From Tetragonia tetragonoides (lineage: Eukaryota; Streptophyta; Magnoliopsida; Caryophyllales; Aizoaceae), in assembly GCA_038025085.1 (NCBI GenBank), contig CM076140.1, forward strand, positions 31,793,501 through 31,857,500: DNA of 64,000 bases, read 5' to 3'. Shown one piece after another: positions 23,801 to 35,400 of this stretch. How positions within the stretch are numbered: position 1 is the stretch's first letter; every line of letters starts with the position of its first letter. The notes under the pieces are model-generated. The model was given only the letters and a program-made list of their open reading frames with translations. It was not told the origin of the DNA and searched no databases. The translations under genes were made by a program, and so were the position numbers.

Positions 23801-24680
23801 ATACAACACAAAAGAACTCAATTTCTATCACCCTAGTCGTAAGAGCTGTTAAAACGCGTAAATGCATGGAAAAACCTTAATTGAAACTTGTTTGTACTTG
23901 TAAATATCCCTGGTATTATTTCACACTCAAATGAATGCAAACAAATTATTTGGATACTTTCTCTTAATATACAACACAAAAGAACTCAATTTCTATCACC
24001 CTAGTCGTAGGAGTTGTTAAATAGCATAAATGCATTCAAAAACTTGAGTTGAAGTTTGTTTGTACTTGTAAATATCTTTGGTGTATTTTCACACTCAAAT
24101 GAATGCAAACAAAGTATTTAGATGCTTTCTCTTAATATACAACACAAAAAAACTCAAATCTCTTTCACCCTACCCGTATGAGCTTCTAAAACGCGTAAAT
24201 GCATTCAAAATCTTGAGTTGAAGCTTGTTTGTACTTTAAACCATTCTTGGTGTAGTTTCATACTCAAATGAATGCAAGCAAAGTATTTGGATGCTTTCTC
24301 TTGATATACAACACAAAAGAACTCAAATCTCTTTCACCCTACTCGTATGAGCTTTTAAAACGCGTAAATGCATTCAAAAGCTTGAATTGAAGCTTGTTTG
24401 TACTTGTAAACATCCCTGGTGTTGTTTCACACTCAAATGAATGCAAACAAAGTGTTTGGATACTTTCTCTTAATATACAACACAAAAGAACTCATTTTGT
24501 ATCACTCGAGTCGTAAGAGATGTTAAAATGCGTAAATGCATTCAAAAGCTTGAGTTGAAGCTTGTTTGGACTTGAAAACATCCTTGGTGTATTTTCACAC
24601 TCAAATGAATGCAAACAAATTATTTGGATGATTTCTCTTAATAAACAACACAAAAGAACTCAAATCTCTTTCACCCTAGT
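20840..24680 (-). repeat. satellite array, monomer about 168 bp (left block)
   Basis: About 23 diverged monomers in one orientation (each contains CTTAATATACAACACAAAAG, then CACCCTA, ACGCGTAAATGCATT and AAGCTTGAGTTGAAGCTT). Strand '-' is relative to the larger block at 32437, which I take as forward. Two subtypes occur, marked by CCCTAGTCGTAAGAGCTGTT and by CCCTACTCGTATGAGCTTTT. A three-monomer block repeats with a 505-bp offset (21891, 22396, about 22900). The left copy opens with a monomer cut at about 21886. Short open frames throughout are by-products of the repeat. Confidence 0.95.
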
Positions 24681-24954
24681 GGGTCAAACGCCTAAGTCAT
24701 AGACAATGCTCCGAAGGATAATTCCTGTTTATGGTGTTGTAATGTCTTTCGACATCTTGCGATGATAACATGCAATTGGATGATATGAAGGCAAAGCCAT
24801 AATGAACACGTAAAGGGACTTGAACCAAGAAACATGAATTAATAATCAACATGGATAAGCTTTCGAATTACACCCTCTTATTAAATCCCCAGTGAAGCCG
24901 CCACTGTAAGAACCCTCGCCTTTTGGCGGTATTTGAAATATTTAGTTGGAATTA
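24681..24954 (-). mobile_element. inverted fragment of the Tat/Ogre-like element: PBS and LTR end
   Basis: The reverse complement of 26237-26514, about 93% identical by eye. Reading on the minus strand, it has about 50 bp of LTR end (24905-24954), then the primer-binding site (24887-24903), then about 200 bp of leader. Both sides abut satellite. It is the left arm of the palindrome described under findings. Confidence 0.9.
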
Positions 24955-25566
24955 ATATACAACACAAAAGAACTCAAATCTCTTTCAGCCTACTCGTAAG
25001 AGCTTTTAAAACTCGTAAATGCATTCAAAAGGTTGAGTTGACGCTTGTTTGTACTTGTAAACATCCTAGATGTAAATTCACACTCAAATGAATGAAAACA
25101 AAATATTCGGATGCTTTCGGTTAATACACAACACAAAAGAACTCAATTTCTATCACCCTAGTCGTAATAGATGTTAAAACGCGTAAATGCATTCAAAAGC
25201 ATGAGTTGATGCTTGTTTGTACTTGTAAACATCCTTGGTGTAGTTTCACACTCAAATGAATACAAACAAAGTATTTGGATGCTTTCTCTTAATATACAAC
25301 ACAAAAGAATTCAAATCTCCTTCATCCTACTCGTAAGACCTTTTAAAACGCGTAAATGCATTCAAAAGCTTGAATTGAAGCTTGTTTGTACTTGTAAACA
25401 TCCCTGGTGTTGTTTCACATTCAAATAAATGAAAAAAAAGTATTTGGATACTTTCTCTTAATATACAACACAAAAGAACTCAATTTCTATCACCCTAGTC
25501 GTAAGAGCTGTTAAAACGCGTAAATGAATTCGAAAGCTTGAGTTGAAGCTTGTTTGTACTTGTAAG
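24955..25566 (-). repeat. satellite, left arm of palindrome
   Basis: Between three and four monomers in the same orientation as the block at 20840. Individual base differences, such as a TTCGG replacing TTTGG near 25108, are mirrored in the opposite arm, showing that these monomers and those at 25567-26236 descend from one inverted pair. Confidence 0.9.
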
Positions 25567-26236
25567 AGAAGGCATCCAAATACTCTGTTTGCATTGGTTT
25601 GAGTGTGAAACTACACCAAGGATGGCTACAAGTACAAACAAGCTTCAGCTCAAGCTTTTTCAAGCATTTACGCGTTTTAACAGCTCTTACGACTAGGGTG
25701 ATAGAGATTAAGTTCTTTTGTGTTGTATATTACGAGAAAGCACCCAAATATTTTGTTTGCATTCATTTGATTATGAAACTACACCAAGAAAGTTTTAAAG
25801 TACAAACAAGCTTCAACTCAAGCTTTTGAATGCATTTACGCGTTTTAAAAGCTCATACGAGTAGGGTGAAAGAGATTTGAGTTCTTTTGTGTTGTATATT
25901 AAGAGAAATAATCCAAATACTTTGTTTGCATTCATTTGAGTGTGAAACTACATCTAGGATGTTTACAAGTACAAACAAGCTTCAACTCAAGCTTTTTAAT
26001 GCATTTACGCATTTTAACAGCTCTTACGACTAGGGTGATAGAAATTGAGTTCTTTTGTGTTGTATATTAACAGAAAGCATCCGAATACTTTGTTTGCATT
26101 TATTTAAGTGTGAAACTACATTTAGGATGTTTACAAGTACAAACAAGGTTCAACTGAACCTTTTGAATGCATTTACGAGTTTTAAAAGCTCTTACGAGTA
26201 GGGTGAAAGAGATTTGAGTTCTTTTATGTTGTATAT
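25567..26236 (+). repeat. satellite, right arm of palindrome
   Basis: Four monomers in the opposite orientation. The switch occurs within a few bases at 25566, where TTGTACTTGTAA changes directly into GAGAAGGCATCC. The array ends at 26236 inside a TGTTGTATATTAA motif, where the element's LTR end begins. Confidence 0.9.
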
Positions 26237-26286
26237 TAATTCCAACTAAATATTTTAATTAGCGCCGAAAGACGAGGGTTCTTACA
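26237..26286 (+). mobile_element. 3' end of the 5' LTR
   Basis: Only about 50 bp of non-satellite LTR sequence (TTCCAACTAAATATT...GGGTTCTTACA) separates the satellite from the primer-binding site. It ends in CA like the LTRs at 1241 and 55370 (TTACA). The upstream part of this LTR appears to be satellite. Confidence 0.75.
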
Positions 26287-26304
26287 GTGGCGACTTCACC
26301 GGGG
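26287..26304 (+). other. primer-binding site, tRNA-Arg-like (Tat/Ogre type)
   Basis: GTGGCGACTTCACCGGGG directly follows the LTR end. Tat/Ogre elements commonly have TGGCGACT...GGGG sites said to match a tRNA-Arg 3' end. The inverted copy at 24887-24903 has AGTGAAG in place of GGTGAAG, a one-base difference in this site. Confidence 0.7.
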
Positions 26305-28009
26305 ATTTAATAAGAGGGTGTAATTCGAAAGATTATCTATGTTGATTATTAATTCATGTTTCTTGGTTCAAGTCCCTTTATGTGTTCATTATTTCTTTGC
26401 ATTCATATCATCCATTTGCATGCGTTATCATCGCAAGATGTCGAAAGACATCACCACACCATAAACAGGAATTATCCTTTGGAGCATTGTCTATGACTTA
26501 GGCCGGTGATCCACTATGTCTGAATTACCTTTGCACATATTCGTGTTCCGCACTTCCGCCCCATGGCATATACATGTTTTCATTCGAGATATGTAAAATG
26601 GTATGTCTACTTTTACTATGCATCCCGTAGATGACGAAACGCATCCGGTCGTGGGTTACCATATCCAACCATAGATTGTGTCAACCATTGCATTTAGTCC
26701 CATGGTCCATTCAAGGTGCTTAATTGATTGCTTGCCTGTTTGTGATTGTTTGTTTCCTTCTTATGTGATTTGTTGCCATAGATTGCTAGATTAGATTCCC
26801 TTTAGGATCTTAGTGGTCTAGAGTATAGGAAGTTTTCTATTTGTGTATGTGACTAACTTTGTAAACTAACTTAAGATGGAGTCTAGAATCTTTGCTTTTT
26901 AGGAAGTAGGATCCATGAATCTTTCCGACGATGCTAATAACCATATTAGGAAGACATATCTTCCAAGAAAATCAATTTCGAGCAAGTAATATATTTCGAC
27001 CAATGATCTTTCCCAAAAAGAAAATAAAAAAGAGTCATATCTTTCATGAAGCAAGCCAATAATATTTTTTCCTTTTCTTTAGTCCGAAATATATTTTCCA
27101 TATCTAAGTCAAGAGTCTTATGGCAAGTCAAGAGTAGCGTCTTTATACTTTCCATTCCAAGTCAAGAGTATCTTTTCCCTTCCCCAAGTCGAAATTTTTT
27201 TGTTCCCATAGGAAGTCAAGAGTAATCTTTTGCTTCCAATATTTTGTTTAGGGTCTAGGTTCATCCTTTTTTCCTTTACTTATTTTGCAAGTCAAGAGTA
27301 ATATTCTTTCGTTCTTGAGTCAAGAGTATTTTTGCTTTTTTCTTTTAATAAAAAGTCAAAGGATCATTGGTTAAAATATGTTACTTGCATCGGCAAAATT
27401 TCCAAAACAAATTAGGTCTCCTTGATAAGTTACCATGTTGAGGGATTATTCTAGATTCTCTTCCCATCTTTTTACTAACAAAAAAAAAATCAAAAAAAAA
27501 AATTGCATTGCATTTCATTTTAAAAGCTCCATTCTAGGACATATAGAATCATTTTAGATTGCATTGCATGTCATTTTGCATCGTCTTAGATTGTTCCATA
27601 CACCCACTTGCCATAAGTGGGTAACTTGATCATCCATTTCATGTTAGAAATTTTGTGCATACATATAGGACATAGCATATCACATTGCATATCATTTTAG
27701 GACATTCTAGATTCTCCCATATCATTTTAGGCATGTCTAGGACATTATAGTGTCTTGCATCACAATCGTTCACCTTACATAGTTGTATTCATCGAGTCGT
27801 AGACCACAAGGCATCTAGAAATAGTCATCATTGCATGTTCATGTCAAGCTTGCATCTAGAGTTCTCATCTTTGGACTTCGAGGGTTAATATAAGAGTGTC
27901 TTCTTCCAAAAGCCTTTTTCAAATTTCCTTCCCGAGTGTCCCTTACTAAGTTGAGAATTGCATCCAGGTTTTGAAAAGCCCAAGTTAGCTGGAAGGAACC
28001 TAAGCCAAT
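26305..28009 (+). mobile_element. long leader of the Tat/Ogre-like element
   Basis: A 1.7-kb leader with no intact ORF. The motif AAGTCAAGAGTA recurs many times at 27100-27360, and TGCATTGCAT...TTTTAGGACAT-type phrases recur at 27520-27750. Long leaders are usual in this lineage. Some Tat/Ogre elements carry an extra ORF here, but none is recognisable in this copy. Confidence 0.65.
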
Positions 28010-29112
28010 ATGTTTGGAGAAGGTGAGAAAACCCAAGCCCAAGTGATGGAGGAACTTTTGACCCAAATGACTGCCATGAATGCTAGGTTCGTTGAATTAG
28101 AGGCTAAGATTGTTAAGCTCGATCCTCACACCAAGGATCCCGAAGAGTCCATTTCAAATGATGGCAAGCCCAAACCTCCCACTAAAGAGGTCCAACAACT
28201 CCAAGCTAAACTAAATAGGCTCGAGTCCATTTTAAGAAAGAGTCGCATCTTTAGTGACATGATAGTCAATTCTGAAGGCTTTTCTCCCCACATCAAGGGA
28301 AAATTGCCCACCATGTTTTCCATGCCCGAAGTTCCCATCTTCAAAGGAACTGATGATCCACAAGATCACATTAGAGCTTTTACTACTGCATTGGGCCTTA
28401 GAGGGATTGAACACGATCTGTATGTTCACCTCTTTCCACAAACTTTGGACCCCGCTGTAAGGACCTGGTTTTTCAAGTTGCCATCTCAAAAGATCCAAAA
28501 CTGGGAGGACTATCCACTTTGTTTCTGGAGAGATACGCTGACAATGTCTTGCCACCCATGTCATTAAGGGAGCTAGAGATCACCAAGCAAGATGATGAAG
28601 AAGGATTTACCAACTTCGTGAGAAGATGGAGGACCATGGTCGCCGAAATTATTGATCGCCCATCTGAAAGGGATCAAATTAGAATGCTTGTCCACAACTT
28701 GACACCCGAGTATAGTGAGCACATGAAATTCCAGCCGATCACCACTTATGCCCAACTTGTTGAAGTTGGCATGGCCATTGAAGATAACCATCTCCCCCTA
28801 TTAAGGAACAAGAAAGACAACCATGGCTCTAATAATGGAGGCTCCTTCGATCAAGGAAATGAAGTCAATGTCATTGTAAGTAGGCATAAAAGAGAATACA
28901 CACCTCTTAGCATAACACAAGATGAAGCATTCGACAAACTTCTCGATGAATGCTATATTTCTGCAATTGGTCCCACATCGGACCGAGAGCCCAATAAGAG
29001 AGGCAAGAACTGGAATCCTAATGCCTACTGCAAGTACCATCAAGGAAAGGGTCATATGACTTAAGAATGCCTGCACTTGAAGCGCGAGATCCAAGATTTG
29101 ATCGGCGATGAA
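28010..29112 (+). pseudogene. gag: gag of Tat/Ogre-like retrotransposon, frameshifted
   Basis: ATG 28010 opens a frame of 185 codons with an N-terminal coiled coil (residues about 8-90) and the start of the retrotransposon gag domain (DDPQDHIRAFTTAL, then TLDPAVRTWFFKLP). A frame change near 28510-28525 moves the domain to another frame, which continues with GFTNFVRRWRTM and PITTYAQLVEVGMAIED to a CKYHQGKGHMT zinc-knuckle-like motif; a stop (29062) then interrupts before the final Cys of ECLHLKREIQDLI. The C-x2-H knuckle plus LKREI is typical of Tat-clade gag. Gag would package element RNA in cytoplasmic particles. There is no protease, RT or integrase after it, so the element is non-autonomous as well as broken. 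Confidence 0.85.
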
Positions 29113-31021
29113 ACCCATGCACCATGAACCCAAGAGTTTGAATTGGACGCCTAGCCCAGTCGCTAAGCCCAAGCTCAAATATCATAGTCATAGTCTAGTT
29201 GGAGAATTCCCTTTCCCCTTTCTTTCTTTGTCGACTCCAAGTCTTGTCTTAGGATTTCCTATAAAGCATTGTTATTGCTTTCCTTTGATTGAATAAAATT
29301 GGCCTGCATTTCTTTTTTCATTCATGGAATATCTCATAATTGCAAACCCAATGATGAATCTGAGTTGCCAAACTTAATTAATGCAAAGCACCTTAACTAT
29401 TGAGAAGAGGACCTATAAAAGAAGAAGAAAAAAAAAAGGAAAAACAAAGAAGCAAAAGGGACACACATCCTGTAAGTCGTACTGAGGACATGAGGCATTC
29501 ATTTGGCACCCTTCATTATTATCCTTTCACCCATAATGCAAATTACCACTTGGAGCCCATTTGAGCCATTAAACACAAGCCACATTCTTTCTTGAACCAC
29601 ATTATCCTAACCCGGGTATGGAAAGTGTGCAACAATTTCTAAGTGTCACCAAAATCTCAAGAGAGGCAAGAAAACTCCAAAAAAGAAGCAATTTTCGAAA
29701 ATGCAAAAAAGAGAGAAACACAAGTTTCAAATGCATTAAGAGAGCACCAAAAATCAAGAGAGATTCCTCACCTCAAAATATCAAGTGACACCCAGCACAC
29801 TGGGGGCTTTTATGAGAATTTGGGCCTTGTTATCCATTTTTTTGCAACCCGCACCTTGGCTGACATTACAACCCAAAATACCTCTTAGAGGTATCAATCT
29901 TCAAAGATGTGCGTGCAACATATAAAAATAAATTTAAAAAATAAGAGCCCACTAGGTTGAAAACCCGAAAGGGCGACCTAGGAAAAAGTTAGGGCATAAT
30001 TATCTAAAAGCCCGCTAAGTTTATTCATTCAAAGGCTTAGGCAAAAATGGCAAACCTGCTCGGTCGATCATCCAAGACAATGATTAGGGCACTAAAAATC
30101 AAAGGTCCTCGAACTACCTTTTGGCTTGATTTCTCCATGGATACGTAGGTAACCTCTTTGAAGCCCGACCCTACTCTAATATTTCTAAATATCAAGACCC
30201 AGTTGCATTTACACACGGGATTCACTAAAGGTCCTAACTTAATAATATCACTTCATCAATGGCAACTCAAAATTTAGAGAGTTCCAAATTTCTGTGATTT
30301 TACCCCTTTTAGAGCCCAAGATTTGGATTTGAATTTGCTCTCCTGCATCGTTCCCTATCTCACAAAATTTCCTTATTTTATACTTTTTTGCACCAAGCCC
30401 AATTTCTTTCATAATCCCACATTTCTACCTTAGAATTCTCCAACTTGCATTGACTTTGTGCTCAAACTTTTTGGCTTTCGTAGCCATATTTTCTTGGATC
30501 AATAACTCCAACTAAGCATCCATCACTCATGGCATCTTCATGGGGTTTTCTCATGGGATCGCTTTATGCATACTGGGGGCTTCTTTTTCTCCCACTCATG
30601 GTGAAAGATGTTTGAATACTCAAAATCTCACCCGCATGAGCTTTCTCGCTTTAGGACCCAACCGGTAAACTGGGGCTTCGCCCTTGCCTTAGAGGCACCC
30701 ATCATGCATCTATTTCATAGCTTAAGAGGGACACTTTTGGAAACAAAAATCCTTTTGCAAAGAAAATGAAATCTCTCGTTTATCCCTTGAAGCCGAGTCT
30801 TCTAAGCATTGCATATATGTCATAACTATTGAGTCAGATGCATGGTTATTCATAACTAGGTTGCATGGAGCTATAGGCTAGTTAGCGTTGCATTTGCAAA
30901 CTTTGAGTGTCACTTTATTCATTTGCACTTAGTAAGCACTTTTTGCCTCCGAGGCACATGCATAGCACACACGCACGCATTGAATGCGCTTAAGTCTAAG
31001 TGTCCTTATTTGGAGTCCGTC
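29113..31021 (+). mobile_element. remaining interior, no pol genes
   Basis: No reading frame of RT, RNase H, integrase or protease is seen; about 2 kb replaces the several kb of pol expected in a complete Tat/Ogre element. Phrases around 29960-30170 (CCCGAAAGGGCGACCTAGG, GGATACGTAGGTAACCT) resemble the non-coding 3' region typical of this lineage. That comparison rests on memory of the family. Confidence 0.6.
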
Positions 31022-31545
31022 TCTAACACGTCCTTTTGGGTCTGTCCCATTGCAGTGAGTAAGGTCCGTCCTTTTGGGTCCGTCCCGTTGCATTAAGTAA
31101 GGTCCGTCTCTAACACGTCCTTTTGGGTCCGTCCCGTCGCATTTAGCAGGTCCGTCCTTTTGGGTCCGTCCCGTTGCATTGAGTAAGGTATGTCCTCTTG
31201 GTTCTGTCCCGTCGCATTGAGTAAGGTCCGTCCTTTAGGGTCCGTCCCATCGCTTTTAGCAAGGTCCGTCCCGTCGCATTTAGCAAGGTTCGTCCTTTTG
31301 GGTTCGTCCTGTTGCATTGAGTAAGGTCCGTTCTTTTGGGTCCGTCCCTTCGCATTGAGCAAGGTCCGTCCTTTTGGGTCTGTCCCGTCGCATTGAGCAA
31401 GGTTCGACCTTTTGGGTCCGTCCCGTGGCATTGACCAAGGTCCCTCCTTTTGGGTTCGTCTCGTCGCATTGAGCAAGGCCCGTCCTTTTCGGGTCCGTCC
31501 TGTTGCATTGAGCAAGGTCCGTCCTTAGGGTCCATCCCATAGCAT
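31022..31545 (+). repeat. minisatellite, 38-bp period, in the element's 3' untranslated region
   Basis: About 12-13 units of the form AAGGTCCGTCCTTTTGGGTC plus CGTCCCGTYGCATTGAGC. Exact 38-bp spacing is visible at 31323, 31361, 31399 and 31437; a few units are shortened. All three minus-strand frames are open because of the repeat, so the long open frames there are not genes. Variable tandem repeats just upstream of the polypurine tract are a known feature of Tat/Ogre elements. Confidence 0.95.
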
Positions 31546-31827
31546 CCCCATACTCTCTATGTCTTCCTATTTGAGTGAACTAACATGCAAATTACAAAGC
31601 AAACCACAGGCATTAATTCAGCAAAGCAAGGCATGGGAGTGACGCAAAGCTCTTCGACGTCTGGACTATTGCAAATAGTACAGCGTCTGCATTCGCAAAG
31701 CAGGTAGCCCTGACCACAGGAGGCCAGGATTTACTTTTATCGCATATTTTTCTAACATAAAGCATTTTCAAAACACTGCAGGCATTTTTGGCAAATACTT
31801 TGACCGTCGCTTTTCCAAAGCTCGGCT

Positions 31828-32436
31828 AAAGTGGGGGCTTTTGTAGACACCAAAATGTGTCCTTCCTGGCGTAATGCCCGATGATGATAACCTATAATCA
31901 TGTTAAAGAAACGAATGTCATTGCTCGAAGTATTTGTGCTCATTTAAATCCATTATCCATCCCCACTCAGGATCTCATTAATTTTGATACCCATAAAAAG
32001 GACTTTCCGTAAGCTTTCCAATGCCATCTCATTTGTCCCAATCGGACACCGGAGTCAAAAGTTATGATTTAATGAAGATATGGACTAAAAACGATGTTCT
32101 CATACCCGCATATCACGGTTCAAGACTGATTTTTAGCAATGAAAGGATTAATTAGAGTACTAGCCCACTAGGCCTGTATTTCCCTTTGAATTAGCTTCCA
32201 ACGATGTATTATGGGCTAAAATTCCATTAGAAACGAAAAAGATATGATCCGATCTTTGATTAATGCGCTGAAACGGACACTTCTCTAGTGTTTGGACCAT
32301 AACTCATAGGATACGTATGCTATTCGATCCCACAATATGTCAAGAGAAATCCCTTTGAACAAGGAATCCAACGCACCAAATATCAGGCCAATCAGAGCTC
32401 AAAAGAGTTCTGCAGCGGGATTTTTGTGGCAACGGC
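31828..32436 (+). mobile_element. polypurine tract and unique start of the 3' LTR
   Basis: The tract AAAGTGGGGGCTTT (31828-31841) is followed by TGTAGACACC at 31842, a start nearly shared with the LTRs at 54 and 56051. GCCCGATGATGA and GCTTTCCAA phrases are also shared. After about 595 bp the sequence turns into satellite at 32437 with no LTR terminus, target duplication or other sign of an end. Confidence 0.8.
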
Positions 32437-35400
32437 GGCCAAGTACAAGCAAGCTTCAACTCAAGCTGTTGAATGCATTTACGCGTTTTAAAAACTCTTA
32501 CAAGTAGGGTGAAAGAGATTTGAGTTCTTTTGTGTTGTATATCAAGAGAAAGTATCCAAATACTTTGTTTACATTCATTTGAGTGTGAAACTACACCAAG
32601 GATGTATACAAGTACAAACAAGCTTCTACTCAAGCTTTTTAATGCATTTACGCGTTTTAAAAGCTCTTACGAGAAGGGTGAAAGAGATTTCAGTTGTTTT
32701 GTGTTTTATATTAAGAGAAAGAATTAAATACTTTGTTTGCATTCATTTGATTGCGAAACTACACCAAGGGTGCTTACAAGTACAAATAAGCTTCAACTCA
32801 AGCTTTTGAATGCATTTACGTTTTAACAGCTCTTACGACTAGGGTGATAGAGATTGAGTTCTTTTGTATTGTATATTAAGCGAAAGCACCCAAATTATTT
32901 TCTTGCATCCATTTGAGTGTAAAACTACAACAAGAATATTTTCAAGTACGAACAAACTTCAACTCCTGTTTTTGAATGCATTTACGCGGTTTAACAACTC
33001 TTACGACTTGATAGAAATTGAGTTCTTTTGTGTAGTATATTAAGATAAAGCATCAAAATACTTTGTTTGCAGTCATTTGAGTGTGAAACTGCAACAAGGA
33101 TGTTTACAAGTATAAACAAGCTTCAACTCAAGCTTTTGAATGCATTTACGCGTTTTAAAAGCTCTTACGAGAAGGGTGAAACAGATTTCAGTTGTTTTGG
33201 GTTGTATATTAACAGAAAGCACTAAATACTTTGTTTGCATTCATTTGAGTGCGAAACTACACCAAGGATGCTTACAAGTACAAATAAACTTCAACTCAAG
33301 CTTTTGAATGCATTTACGTTTTAACAGCTCTTACGTTTTAACGTTGAGTTCTTTTGTATTGTATATTAAGAGAAAGCACCCAAATTCTTTTCTTGCATCC
33401 ATTTGAGTGTGAAACTAAAACAAGAATATTTACAAGTACGAACAAGCTTCAACTCATGCTTTTGAATGCATTTACGCGTTTTAACAGCTCTCTTATGAAC
33501 AGGGTGATAGACATTGAGTTCTTTTGTGTTGGATTTTAAGAGAAAGCATTAAAATACTTTGTTTGCAATCATTTGAGTGTGACATTACACCAAGTATGTT
33601 TACAAGTACAAACAAGGTTCAACTCAAGCTATTGAATGCATTTACGCTCTTTAACAACTCTTACGACTAGGGTGATAGAAATTGAGTTCTTTTGTCTTGT
33701 ATATAAAGAGATAGCATCCAAATACTTTGTTTGCATTCATTTGAGTGTGAAACTACACCAAGGATGTTTACAAGTAAAAACAAGCTTCAACTCAAGCTTT
33801 TGAATGTATTTACGCGTTTTAAAAGCTCTTACGAGTTGGGTGAAAGAGAATTGAGTTCTTTTGTGTTGTATATTAAGAGAAAGCATCCAAATACTTTGTT
33901 TACATTCATTTGCGTGTGAACTACACCAAGGATGTATACAAGTACAAACAAGCTTCAACTCAAGCTTTTGAATGCATTTATGCGGTTTAAAAGCTCTTTC
34001 GAGAAGGGTGAAGGAGATTTAAGTTTTTTGTGCTGTATATTAAGGGAAAGCATGCTAATACTTTGTTTCCATTCATTTGAGTGTGAAGCTACACCAAATA
34101 TGTTTAAAAGTACAAACAAGGTTCAACTCAAGCTTTTGAATGCATTTACGCGTTTTAACAGCTCTTACGACTAGGGTGATAGAAATTGAGTGCTTTTGGG
34201 TTGTATATAAAGAGAAAGCATCCAAATACTTTGTTTGTGTTCATTTGAGTGTGAAACTACACCATGGCTATTTACAAGTACAAACAAGCTTCAACTCATG
34301 CTTTTGAATGCATTTAAGCGTCTTAAAAGCTCTTACGAGTAGGGTGAAAGAGATTTGAGTTCTTTTATGTTGTATATTAAGAGAAAGCATCCTAATACTT
34401 TGTTTGCATTCATTTGAGTGTGAAATTACACCAAGTATGTTTACAAATACAAACAAGGTTCAACTCAAGCTATTGAATGCATTTACGAGTTTTAACAGCT
34501 CTTACAACTAGAGTGATAGAAAATGAGATCTTTTGTGTTGTATATTAGGAGAAAGCATCCAAATACTTTGTTGTCATTCATTTGAGTGTGAAACTACACC
34601 AAGGATGTTTACAAGTAAAAACAAGCTTCAACTCCAGCTTTTGAATGTATTTACGCGTTTTAAAGCTCTTACGAGTAGGGTGAAAGACATATGAGTTCTT
34701 TTGTGTTGTATATTAAGACAAAGCATTAAAATACTTTGTCTGCATTCATTTGAGTGTGAAACTACACCAAGGATGTTTACAAGTACAAACAAGCTTCAAC
34801 TCAAGCTTTTGAATGCATTTACGCATTTTAACAGCTCTTACGACTAGGGTGATAGAAATTGAGTTCTTTTGTGTTGCATATTAAGAGAAAGCAACCAAAT
34901 ACTTTTTTTGCATTCATTTGAGTGTGAAAATACACCAAGGATGTTTACAAGTACAAATAATTTCAACTCAAGCTTTTGAATGCATTTACGCGTTTTAACA
35001 GCTCTTACGACTAGGGTGATAGAAATTGAGTTCTTTTGTGTTGTATGTTAAGAGAAAGCATCCAAATACCTTGTTTGTATGTTAAGAGAAAGCATCCAAA
35101 TACTTTGTTTGTATTCATTTGACTGTGAAACTACACCAAGAAAGTTTACAAGTATAAAAAAGCTTCAACTCAAGGTTTTAAATGCATTTACGCGTTTTAA
35201 CAGCTCTTACGACTTGGGTGATAGAAATTGAGTTCTTTTGTGTTGTATTTTAAGAGAAAGCATCCAAATACCTTGATTGTATTCATTTGACTGTGAAACT
35301 ACACCAAGGATGTTTACAAGTAAAACAAACTTCAACTCAAGCTTTTGAATGCATTTACGCGTTTTAACAGCTCTTACGACTAGCGTGATAGAAATTGAGT

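Noticed and set aside
31093..31540. Overlapping minus-strand frames of 86-140 codons with a repeated Gly/Arg/Thr/Lys pattern
   Set aside because: All three frames of the 38-bp minisatellite are open at once, because of stop-poor repeat units. No single frame is favoured and no homologue is recognised.
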